6,426 bases of DNA from Cyanobacteria bacterium M_surface_7_m2_040 (lineage in GTDB: Bacteria > Cyanobacteriota > Cyanobacteriia > PCC-6307 > Cyanobiaceae): positions 1 through 6,426 of the forward strand of contig VGPQ01000081.1 in NCBI GenBank assembly GCA_016882555.1, written 5' to 3'. The notes below the pieces were generated by a model. The model did not search any database and was not told the DNA's origin. It worked only from the letters and a program-made list of their open reading frames with translations. Position numbers and translations under genes: made by a program. Positions within the stretch are counted from its first letter, which is position 1; the number at the start of each line of letters is the position of its first letter. Below are positions 1-6,062 of the stretch, piece after piece.

Positions 1-87
1 CAAGGCGGATGCCAACAGCAGCAGCGCGAAGGTCAGGCTGATCAACGGCTGAAGGCTCAAGGGCCTGCAACACAGGGATCTCAACAC
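1..87 (-). CDS. Possible 5' part of a signal-peptide protein gene, running off the left edge
   Basis: This frame is open from a GTG at 87-85 to the window edge. It would encode about 29 residues: a short arginine-containing start (Arg3, Arg8) followed by a hydrophobic run, LISLTFALLLLASAL, that looks like a signal peptide or first membrane helix. It would begin only 5 bases after the mazG stop, as in an operon. A TTG at 60-58 is a second possible start. From 60 down to 1, 18 of 20 third codon positions are G or C, as expected for coding DNA here. The same positions are also third positions of a plus-strand frame that ends with TGA at 50-52, so the tail of a converging plus-strand gene is a real alternative. 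The product is not identifiable. The hydrophobic segment and the operon-like spacing are the only reasons to prefer the minus strand. Confidence 0.35.
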   Translation of the reverse strand, partial: MLRSLCCRPLSLQPLISLTFALLLLASAL

Positions 88-111
88 GGATCTCAACGCC
101 GATCTCCACTG
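76..111. repeat. Three imperfect 12-bp tandem repeats over the mazG stop codon
   Basis: Plus-strand units are GGATCTCAACAC (76-87), GGATCTCAACGC (88-99) and the diverged CGATCTCCACTG (100-111). The first two differ at one base. The mazG stop codon (95-93) lies in the second unit, so the repeat covers the last few mazG codons and the junction with whatever follows. The 12-bp period keeps frame, which fits replication slippage. Confidence 0.7.
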
Positions 112-422
112 CCTGCAATCACGTTACGGGCGGCGCGGCTGGCCAGCTTCTCCAGGTTGGCGACAGCCACATCCTCAAGGCTGAGCCCCAGCTCGGTGCA
201 GAGCTGGGCGACATACCAGAGCACGTCCCCCAGCTCCAGTTTGAGGTCGTCGCGCAGGGCGTCATCGAAGACCCCACCGCGGTCGCGGATCACCTTCTTG
301 ACCTTGTCGGCCACCTCACCCGACTCGCCGCAGAGCCCCAGGGTCGGATAGATCGGATTGGCCCCCGCCTGGGGATAACGGGCCGTCTCGCGGGAGCGGA
401 TCTGGTAGCTGCGCAGGTCCAT
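93..422 (-). CDS. MazG-type nucleotide pyrophosphohydrolase
   Basis: The product is a small all-alpha NTP pyrophosphohydrolase of the MazG superfamily. These enzymes hydrolyse nucleoside triphosphates to the monophosphate and pyrophosphate in the cytoplasm, usually removing non-canonical or excess (d)NTPs. From the ATG at 422 the protein is 109 residues, a normal length for a single-domain member. The metal-binding signature is complete: ExxE at Glu33/Glu36 (in GESGEVAD) and, 27 residues on, ExxD at Glu63/Asp66 (in LELGDVLWYV). The N-terminal SYQ...ETARYP resembles the YQ...TA start of stand-alone MazG-like proteins. A GTG at 467 would add 15 residues (proline- and tryptophan-containing, unlike the family), so 422 is preferred. 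The gene is divergent from pyk. Substrate cannot be told from sequence; this is not the two-domain MazG of E. coli, so no symbol is given. Confidence 0.88.
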   Translation of the reverse strand: MDLRSYQIRSRETARYPQAGANPIYPTLGLCGESGEVADKVKKVIRDRGGVFDDALRDDLKLELGDVLWYVAQLCTELGLSLEDVAVANLEKLASRAARNVIAGSGDRR

Positions 423-480
423 CAGAGGCCAGGCTGGAACGGGGCTGAATGGTAGTTTCGACAGCACCTATGGCAAGCCC
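423..480. promoter_or_regulatory. Divergent mazG/pyk intergenic region with candidate promoters
   Basis: The 58 bases between the two divergent starts should hold, or lie close to, promoters for both genes. On the minus strand TTGCCA (476-471), a 16-base spacer and TACCAT (454-449) make a fair sigma-70-type promoter. Its transcript would begin downstream of the GTG at 467, which supports the mazG start at 422. On the plus strand TGGTAGTTT (450-458) fits an extended -10 (TGnTAnnnT) with a leader of about 15 bases before pyk. The two candidate -10 boxes overlap, so mutual interference is possible. Neither start has a clear Shine-Dalgarno sequence. These are by-eye matches only. Confidence 0.3.
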
Positions 481-2262
481 ATGGCCCGGCCCGATCTCAT
501 GCGTCGCACCAAGATCGTGGCCACCATCGGCCCCGCCACCGAGTCTCCCGAGCGCCTCAGGCAGCTGATCGAAGCCGGCGCCTCCACCTTCCGGCTCAAC
601 TTCTCCCATGGCGACCACAGCGAGCATGCGGCCCGCATCGCCACGATTCGTCAGGTCTCCGCCGAGATGGGCGCCCATGCCGGCATCCTGCAGGACCTGC
701 AGGGGCCTAAGATCCGCCTTGGCCGCTTTGCCGGCGGGCCAATCACCCTCGCCAACGGTGATCGCTTCAGCCTCACCTCGCGCGATGTGAGCTGCAACCA
801 GGAGATCGCCACTGTCACCTACGACCGCCTTGCCGATGAGGTGACCTGCGGCAGCCGCATCCTGCTCGACGACGGCCGCGTCGAGATGAAGGTCGAGGAG
901 GTGGATCAAGCCCAGCAGACCCTGCACTGCAGCGTCACCGTGGGAGGCGTGCTCTCCAACAACAAGGGGGTCAATTTCCCCGATGTGCAGCTGTCGATCC
1001 GCGCCCTCACCGACAAGGACCGTGAGGATCTCGCCTTCGGCCTGGCCCAGGGGGTCGACTGGGTTGCCCTGAGCTTCGTGCGCAACCCCTCGGACATGCT
1101 CGAGATCCGCGAGCTGATCCGCAGCCATGGTCATCAAACGCCCGTGGTCGCCAAGATCGAGAAATTCGAGGCGATTGATCAGATCGACTCGATCCTGCCC
1201 CTCTGCGACGGCGTGATGGTGGCCCGCGGCGACCTCGGCGTCGAGATGCCCGCCGAAGAAGTGCCCTTGCTGCAGAAGGAGCTGATCCGCATGGCCAACA
1301 GCCTGGGCATTCCGGTGATCACCGCCACCCAGATGCTCGATTCGATGGTGAGCTGCCCCAGGCCCACCCGCGCTGAAGTCAGCGACGTGGCCAATGCCAT
1401 CCTCGATGGCACCGACGCGGTGATGCTCTCGAACGAGAGCGCCGTGGGCGATTACCCCGTCGAAGCGGTGGCCACCATGGCCACCATCGCCAGGCGGATC
1501 GAGCGCGACTACCCCCAGCGGGTGCTCGACAGCCACATGGCCACCACGATCCCCAATGCCATCTGCCAGGCGGTGAGCACGATCGCGCGCAACATGAACG
1601 CCGCCGCGATCCTGCCCCTCACCAAGAGCGGTTCCACCGCCCGCAATGTGAGCAAATTCAGGCCCAGCACACCGATTCTGGCGATCACCAGCGATGAGCT
1701 GGTGGCCCGCCAGCTGCAGTTGATCTGGGGTGTGAACCCCCTGCTGGTGCGCGAACAACGGTCGTCCACCAGCACCTTCAGCCTGGCCATGGCGATGGCC
1801 CGGCAGCAGGGCTATCTCAACGATGGCGACCTGGTGGTGCAGACCGCCGGCACCCTGGCCGGAGTGAGCGGCTCCACCGATTTCATCAAGGTGGGTGTGG
1901 TGACCGCCACCCTGCCGGCCGGCCTGGGCATCGGCAGTGGCTCGATCAGCGGTCGCGTGCGCCTGGTGGATTCCGGAGAAGCGGCCGACGCCGTGCAGTC
2001 GGGCGAGATCGTGGTGGTGCGTGACAGCGACGATGCCTACCTGGAGGCCTTCCGGCGAGCCAAGGCGCTGATCGCCGAAAACGGCGACGCTCAGAGTCAT
2101 GTGGCCCTGGTGGCCGAGCGCACCGGCATCCCCGCGATCGTCGGGGTCGCCGATGCCATGCGCCATCTGTGCCAGGGAGAAATCGTCACCCTCGACCTGC
2201 AGGCGGGTGTGGTGCATCGGGGGGCGCGCAGCCACAACCCCGAAGCGCAGGGCATGCTGTAA
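481..2262 (+). CDS. pyk: Pyruvate kinase with C-terminal PEP-utiliser-like domain
   Basis: Catalyses PEP + ADP to pyruvate + ATP, the last step of glycolysis, in the cytoplasm. The 593 residues read as the TIM barrel (about 7-75 and 172-350), the inserted B domain (about 76-171), the C domain (about 352-475) and an extra C-terminal domain (about 480-585). Active-site residues are present: Arg38 and Asn40 in FRLNFSHG, Asp72 and Lys77 in QDLQGPKIR, catalytic Lys225 with metal ligand Glu227 in AKIEKFE, Asp251 in ARGDLGVE, and Thr283 in ATQMLDSM. The extra domain resembles the mobile phosphohistidine domain of PEP synthase/PPDK; its SH dipeptide (His540, in AQSHVALVAERTGIP) is kept although the usual TSH reads QSH. 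Such a domain is known in Bacillus-type and cyanobacterial pyruvate kinases. The ATG at 481 is preferred; Met7 (499) would remove only six residues. The permease gene follows after 23 bases. Confidence 0.97.
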   Translation: MARPDLMRRTKIVATIGPATESPERLRQLIEAGASTFRLNFSHGDHSEHAARIATIRQVSAEMGAHAGILQDLQGPKIRLGRFAGGPITLANGDRFSLTSRDVSCNQEIATVTYDRLADEVTCGSRILLDDGRVEMKVEEVDQAQQTLHCSVTVGGVLSNNKGVNFPDVQLSIRALTDKDREDLAFGLAQGVDWVALSFVRNPSDMLEIRELIRSHGHQTPVVAKIEKFEAIDQIDSILPLCDGVMVARGDLGVEMPAEEVPLLQKELIRMANSLGIPVITATQMLDSMVSCPRPTRAEVSDVANAILDGTDAVMLSNESAVGDYPVEAVATMATIARRIERDYPQRVLDSHMATTIPNAICQAVSTIARNMNAAAILPLTKSGSTARNVSKFRPSTPILAITSDELVARQLQLIWGVNPLLVREQRSSTSTFSLAMAMARQQGYLNDGDLVVQTAGTLAGVSGSTDFIKVGVVTATLPAGLGIGSGSISGRVRLVDSGEAADAVQSGEIVVVRDSDDAYLEAFRRAKALIAENGDAQSHVALVAERTGIPAIVGVADAMRHLCQGEIVTLDLQAGVVHRGARSHNPEAQGML

Positions 2263-2285
2263 CCACATCCGCTCCCTTGCGTTTG

Positions 2286-3548
2286 ATGGCCTGGCCGCTG
2301 AACAGCCGTTTCAGCTTTGCCGGATCGCGGCTGCCGGCAGGTGAAACCATCGGCATGGCATTGACCACGCTGAAGGCCAATCGCCTGCGCAGCCTGCTCA
2401 CGATGCTGGGCATCGTGATCGGCAATGCCTCAGTGATCACCCTGGTGGGCGTCGGACGCGGTGCCCAGAACCTGGCCGAAGGCCAGCTCAGCAACCTCGG
2501 CGCCAACGTGCTGTTTGTGGTGCCTGGCAACAACGACACCCGGCGCCAAGGGATCGACTTTCCCAAGAGCCTCGTGCTGGAGGACGCCGAGGCCATTGCC
2601 GAGCAGGTGCCCAGCGTGCGGCGCGTGGCGCCCCAGATCACCCTGAGCGAGGTGGTGCAGGCCGGAGGCATCAGCTCCACCGCCTCGATCTCGGGGGTCA
2701 CGCCTGAGTTTCTACCGGTGCGGCAGTTCGAGATGGAAGCCGGTCGCTTCTTCAGCGCCGATGACCTGCGCTCGGCCCGCAATGTGGCGGTGGTGGGGCC
2801 CGATCTGGCCACCAAGATGTTTCCGGGCAAGGTGGCGATCGGCAGGTCGTTGCGCATCCGCGACCAGAGCTTCGCGGTGATCGGGGTGCTGGCCCCCAAG
2901 GGCGCCGTGTTTGGCCAGAACCAGGACGAAAACGCCTACGTGCCCCTGACCACCATGGTCAGCCGCCTCTCGGGGCGCGACCCCACCTATGGCATCAGCC
3001 TCAACTTCATCAGCGTCGAAGCCCGCGATGAAGCCAGCATGGGGGCTGCCAGCTTTCAGATCACCAACCTGCTGCGCCAGCGCCACCGCATCCTGCGCGA
3101 AGACGATTTCGCCGTGCGCTCCCAGAAGGATGCCCTGGCGATCGTGAGCACGATCACCGGCGGGCTCACGCTGATGCTGGCGGCGATCGGCGCCGTGTCG
3201 CTGCTGGTGGGCGGCATCGGCATCATGAACATCATGCTGGTGTCGGTGAGCGAGCGCACCAGCGAGATCGGCCTGCGCAAGGCTCTCGGGGCCCGCAGCA
3301 ACGATGTATTGCTGCAGTTTTTGATCGAATCCCTGGTGCTGAGCAGCCTCGGAGGTGCGATCGGCAGCGCCCTGGGCATCGGCGCAGTGGCCGTGGTCGC
3401 CCTGGTGACGCCGCTGCCGGCCACCATCGGCGCCGGCACGGTAATGGTCACGGTGCTGTTGTCGGGCTCCATCGGGCTGTTTTTCGGGGTGGTGCCCGCC
3501 CGCCGGGCCGCCAGGCTCGACCCGATCGTGGCCTTGCGCAGCCTGTGA
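2286..3548 (+). CDS. ABC transporter permease, MacB/FtsX type, without ATPase domain
   Basis: A 420-residue inner-membrane permease with the MacB/LolC-type layout. A first membrane helix lies at about 37-57, just after the positively charged LKANRLRS. A large periplasmic MacB_PCD-like domain follows (about 58-285), then an FtsX domain with three helices (about 288-318, 345-376, 382-403). The FtsX hallmarks are GGIGIMNIMLVSVSERTSEIGLRKALGA (written across residues 309-336) and the terminal PARRAARLDPIVALR. No Walker motifs occur, so it must pair with a separate ATP-binding protein, which is not in this window; no MacA-like adaptor is here either. Family members act as mechanotransmitters in export of peptides, lipids or macrolides; the substrate here is unknown. 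The frame is open further upstream into pyk, but the ATG at 2286 follows the pyk stop by 23 bases and is preferred; Met24 (2355) is a later alternative. Likely co-transcribed with pyk. Confidence 0.92.
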   Translation: MAWPLNSRFSFAGSRLPAGETIGMALTTLKANRLRSLLTMLGIVIGNASVITLVGVGRGAQNLAEGQLSNLGANVLFVVPGNNDTRRQGIDFPKSLVLEDAEAIAEQVPSVRRVAPQITLSEVVQAGGISSTASISGVTPEFLPVRQFEMEAGRFFSADDLRSARNVAVVGPDLATKMFPGKVAIGRSLRIRDQSFAVIGVLAPKGAVFGQNQDENAYVPLTTMVSRLSGRDPTYGISLNFISVEARDEASMGAASFQITNLLRQRHRILREDDFAVRSQKDALAIVSTITGGLTLMLAAIGAVSLLVGGIGIMNIMLVSVSERTSEIGLRKALGARSNDVLLQFLIESLVLSSLGGAIGSALGIGAVAVVALVTPLPATIGAGTVMVTVLLSGSIGLFFGVVPARRAARLDPIVALRSL

Positions 3549-3711
3549 GGCGGCTCAACAGCCGCAGCGCGCTGCGGCTGCGGCCAGGGTCCGCTGACCG
3601 ACAGCAGCAGAAATGCCAAAAAAATGCTTAAGGGGGCGAAACGGTCGCGATGGTGACCAAAGGTCAGCCCCGCCAGATGGCTTATTGGTGGGGCTCATCG
3701 GGCCCTGGGCC
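3549..3711 (+). other. Intergenic spacer between permease and DUF1830 genes
   Basis: If the DUF1830 gene starts at 3712, these 163 bases are non-coding. They hold the palindrome at 3559-3580 and then a locally A-rich stretch (CCAAAAAAATGCTTAAG, 3615-3631), unusual for this GC-rich DNA. This is the likeliest place for the DUF1830 promoter, but no clear -35/-10 pair is visible. If the ATG at 3613 is the true start, only 64 bases are non-coding. Confidence 0.4.
3559..3580. terminator. 22-bp perfect palindrome after the permease gene, possible terminator
   Basis: The left half CAGCCGCAGCG is followed directly by its exact reverse complement CGCTGCGGCTG, starting 10 bases after the permease stop. 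As RNA it would form a very GC-rich stem of about nine pairs with a four-base loop. The position suits a transcript end for the pyk-permease pair. There is no T-tract after it (CGGCCAGGG follows), so it is not a canonical intrinsic terminator; it could instead protect the 3' end or be a protein-binding site. Confidence 0.45.
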
Positions 3712-3996
3712 GTGTCTCTCGTGTCGTGTGGTTACCGCAATTCCAGCGATCGCATGGTGATCGCCCGCTGCCTCGGGCCAGATCAGTTTTTCCTGGAGCG
3801 TGTTGTGTTCCCCTTCGAGCTGCTCAGCTTCCAGTGCCCCGAGCAGAGCGAGCTGGAGATCTGGACCCACGGCCTTGGTGGGGCCGAACTGGTGGAAACG
3901 ATCCCGGCATCTGAGCTGCTGATCGAGACCGCTGCCGTGCCGGCGCTGATGGAACCGCGCCGCAGCGACAGCACCCAGGCTGCCTTAGCGTCCTGA
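3712..3996 (+). CDS. DUF1830 family protein
   Basis: A small, probably cytoplasmic protein of unknown function. The core SCGYRNSSDRMVIARC, then FFLERVVFPFELLSFQCP, then ELEIWTHGLGGAELVETIP, matches the pattern I know for DUF1830: a conserved Cys and Asn at the start, an FxERVVFP block, and an E[IV]xT/W block. The family is small (about 70-100 residues), soluble and essentially cyanobacterial, with no assigned activity. From the GTG at 3712 it is 94 residues. The same frame is open back to an ATG at 3613 (127 residues), and GTG 3688 and GTG 3721 are also possible. I prefer 3712 because the family domain begins right after it and the codons from 3613 to about 3684 have only 11 of 24 third positions G or C, unlike coding DNA here. 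The last 25 residues (VPALMEPRR...) are outside the domain and look disordered. Start uncertain, stop certain. Confidence 0.8.
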   Translation: MSLVSCGYRNSSDRMVIARCLGPDQFFLERVVFPFELLSFQCPEQSELEIWTHGLGGAELVETIPASELLIETAAVPALMEPRRSDSTQAALAS

Positions 3997-3997
3997 T

Positions 3998-4011
3998 GGC
4001 CCCAAGGGGCC
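3998..4011 (+). terminator. Small GC hairpin after the DUF1830 gene, possible terminator
   Basis: GGCCCC-AA-GGGGCC starts one base after the DUF1830 stop; with a realistic four-base loop the stem is GGCCC/GGGCC, five pairs. CTGAGAGCACGG follows, with no T-tract. The place between two genes fits a weak or factor-dependent transcript end, but the stem is short and chance is possible in such GC-rich DNA. Confidence 0.3.
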
Positions 4012-4040
4012 TGAGAGCACGGGGATCCTGAGCCGCCCGT

Positions 4041-4046
4041 TACACT
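4041..4046 (+). promoter_or_regulatory. Candidate -10 box of the ftsH promoter
   Basis: TACACT sits at the start of an AT-rich patch (TTACACTTGTTCAAAC, continuing to CTTAAAC at 4061) inside GC-rich DNA. Transcription would start near 4053, giving a leader of about 20 bases before the ATG at 4075. No good -35 box is seen at the proper distance (around 4018-4023), as is common for activated or stress-responsive cyanobacterial promoters. The leader carries GGGG at 4062-4065 but no clear Shine-Dalgarno sequence. Confidence 0.4.
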
Positions 4047-4074
4047 TGTTCAAACTTAAACGGGGTCCACCGCA

Positions 4075-6042
4075 ATGAACCAGCGCTGGCGTGTCCTGGC
4101 TCTGTGGCTTCTTCCCCTTGCGGTGGCTGGATTTCTGGCCTGGCAGTTGTTCGGCAGCGGCAATCTCAGCCGCATGGGTGGCGGATCGGCTGGTTCTGGT
4201 GGTCCCACGGTGGCTCCCCGCAACGCAGCTGTGGCCCGTATGAGCTACGGCCGCTTTTTGGATTACGTCGATGCCGGCCGGGTGACCGCCGTTGACATCT
4301 TTGACGGTGGCCGCACCGCCGTGATCGAAGCCGTGGACCCCGACCTCGACAACCGCGTGCAGCGGTTGCGGGTCGACCTGCCCGGTGTGGCACCAGAGCT
4401 GGTCAACAAACTCAAGGATCAGGGCATCAGCTTCGACATCCATCCCCCCAAGCAGGCACCGCCGGTGGTGGGCATCCTCGGCAACCTGCTGTTCCCGCTG
4501 CTGCTGATCGGCTCCTTGGTCTTCCTGGCACGCCGCGGCAATGGCATGCCCGGTGGTCCCGGCCAGGCGATGCAGTTCGGCAAGACCAAGGCCCGCTTTG
4601 CGATGGAAGCCGAAACCGGGGTCAAGTTCGACGATGTGGCTGGCGTGGATGAGGCCAAGCAGGACCTGGAGGAAGTGGTCACCTTTCTCAAGACCCCCGA
4701 GCGGTTCACCTCGATCGGCGCCAGGATTCCCAAGGGTGTGCTGCTGGTCGGTCCTCCTGGCACCGGCAAAACCCTGTTGGCCAAGGCCATCGCCGGCGAG
4801 GCGGGGGTTCCCTTCTTCTCGCTCTCGGGCTCTGAGTTTGTCGAGATGTTCGTGGGCGTTGGCGCCAGCCGCGTGCGCGACCTGTTCAAGCGCGCCAAGG
4901 AGAACAGCCCCTGTTTGATCTTCATCGATGAGATCGATGCCGTGGGCCGTCAACGCGGAGCCGGCATCGGCGGCGGCAACGACGAGCGCGAGCAGACCCT
5001 CAACCAGCTGCTCACCGAAATGGACGGCTTTGAGGGCAACAGCGGCATCATCATCATCGCCGCGACCAACCGTGCCGACGTGCTCGATTCGGCGCTCATG
5101 CGTCCAGGCCGCTTCGACCGCCAGGTGATGGTTGATGTCCCCGACATCAAGGGCCGCCTCTCGATCCTGAATGTGCACAGCCGCAACAAAAAGCTGGCTG
5201 ATGATGTGAGCCTTGAGGCCATCGCCCGCCGCACCCCAGGCTTCTCAGGTGCCGACCTGGCCAACCTCCTCAACGAAGCGGCCATCCTCACGGCTCGCCG
5301 CCGCAAGGAGGCCACATCGCTGGCAGAAATCGATGACGCCGTCGACAGGGTCATCGCCGGCATGGAAGGCAAACCGCTCACCGACGGCCGCAGCAAGCGG
5401 CTGATCGCTTACCACGAAGTAGGCCACGCCCTGGTGGGCACCCTGGTCAAAGCCCATGACCCCGTACAGAAGGTGACCCTGATCCCCCGCGGTCAGGCCC
5501 AGGGCCTGACCTGGTTCTCCCCCGACGAAGAGCAGATGCTGGTGAGCCGTGCCCAGCTGCAGGCCCGGATCATGGGTGCCCTGGGAGGCCGCGCCGCCGA
5601 AGAGGTGGTGTTCGGCCACGAAGAGGTGACCACCGGCGCTGGCGGCGACATCCAACAGGTGGCCTCGATCGCCCGCCAGATGGTGACCCGTTTCGGCATG
5701 AGCAACATCGGCCAGTTTTCGCTGGATGCCGGTAGTCAGGAAGTGTTTCTGGGCCGCGATCTGATGACCCGCAGCGACGGCTCCGACGCCATGGCCACCA
5801 AGGTGGATGAGGCTGTGCGCGCCATCGTCGAACACTGCTACACCGACACCGTGAAACTCGTCGCCGAACACCGTGCCTGCATGGACCGGGTTGTCGATGT
5901 GCTGATCGAGAAGGAGAGCCTCGATGGAGACGAATTCCGCGCCATCGTGGCCAAATACACCTCCATTCCCGAGAAGGAGCGTTTTTCGCCACTGCTCGGA
6001 GAGACGGTCAGTGAAACAGTGAGCGAAACCGCAGCCTCCTGA
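4075..6042 (+). CDS. ftsH: ATP-dependent zinc metalloprotease FtsH (cyanobacterial FtsH2-like)
   Basis: A membrane-anchored AAA+ protease that extracts and degrades damaged or unassembled membrane proteins. Its 655 residues give a first membrane helix (about 7-26), a lumenal/periplasmic domain (27-130), a second helix (about 131-152), the AAA module and the zinc protease domain. Visible motifs are Walker A GPPGTGKT (226-233), pore loop MFVG (258-261), Walker B LIFIDEID (281-288), arginine fingers Arg343 and Arg346 in MRPGRFD, the zinc site HEVGH (447-451) and third ligand Asp525 in TTGAGGD. No key residue is missing. The N-terminal part ([20 protein letters not shown]) resembles Synechocystis FtsH2 (Slr0228), the thylakoid enzyme that removes photodamaged D1 during photosystem II repair; that role is inferred from the family. 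The C-terminus runs about 15 residues beyond FtsH2 as I recall it and ends in a TVSE repeat. The start ATG is the only reasonable one. Confidence 0.97.
   Translation: MNQRWRVLALWLLPLAVAGFLAWQLFGSGNLSRMGGGSAGSGGPTVAPRNAAVARMSYGRFLDYVDAGRVTAVDIFDGGRTAVIEAVDPDLDNRVQRLRVDLPGVAPELVNKLKDQGISFDIHPPKQAPPVVGILGNLLFPLLLIGSLVFLARRGNGMPGGPGQAMQFGKTKARFAMEAETGVKFDDVAGVDEAKQDLEEVVTFLKTPERFTSIGARIPKGVLLVGPPGTGKTLLAKAIAGEAGVPFFSLSGSEFVEMFVGVGASRVRDLFKRAKENSPCLIFIDEIDAVGRQRGAGIGGGNDEREQTLNQLLTEMDGFEGNSGIIIIAATNRADVLDSALMRPGRFDRQVMVDVPDIKGRLSILNVHSRNKKLADDVSLEAIARRTPGFSGADLANLLNEAAILTARRRKEATSLAEIDDAVDRVIAGMEGKPLTDGRSKRLIAYHEVGHALVGTLVKAHDPVQKVTLIPRGQAQGLTWFSPDEEQMLVSRAQLQARIMGALGGRAAEEVVFGHEEVTTGAGGDIQQVASIARQMVTRFGMSNIGQFSLDAGSQEVFLGRDLMTRSDGSDAMATKVDEAVRAIVEHCYTDTVKLVAEHRACMDRVVDVLIEKESLDGDEFRAIVAKYTSIPEKERFSPLLGETVSETVSETAAS
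6001..6030 (+). repeat. 12-bp imperfect tandem repeat in the 3' end of ftsH
   Basis: GAGACGGTCAGT (6001-6012), GAAACAGTGAGC (6013-6024) and a half unit GAAACC (6025-6030) encode [10 protein letters not shown] just before the stop. The units are diverged at synonymous positions, so this is not a fresh duplication. It lies in the non-conserved tail after the protease domain. Confidence 0.6.
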
Positions 6043-6062
6043 GCCTCTGCTGCATCTGCCCC

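Noticed and set aside
316..2268. 650-codon open frame on the minus strand opposite pyk
   Set aside because: It is a shadow of the pyk frame in GC-rich DNA: His/Gly/Asp-rich low-complexity translation, no domain, and pyk is complete with all active-site motifs.
2186..2899. 237-codon minus-strand open frame over the pyk-permease junction
   Set aside because: Ser/Arg/Pro-rich shadow translation crossing a gene boundary; no domain.
3056..3619. 187-codon minus-strand open frame over the permease 3' end
   Set aside because: Antisense to the conserved FtsX helices; hydrophobic stretches are mirror images of the real helices.
3746..3753. GCGATCGC, the cyanobacterial HIP1 octamer
   Set aside because: A single copy inside the DUF1830 coding region; one copy in 6.4 kb is not a dense array and gives no local function.
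3985..5178. 397-codon minus-strand open frame opposite ftsH
   Set aside because: Antisense shadow with Ala/His/Gly-rich composition and no recognisable motif; the plus strand codes an intact FtsH.
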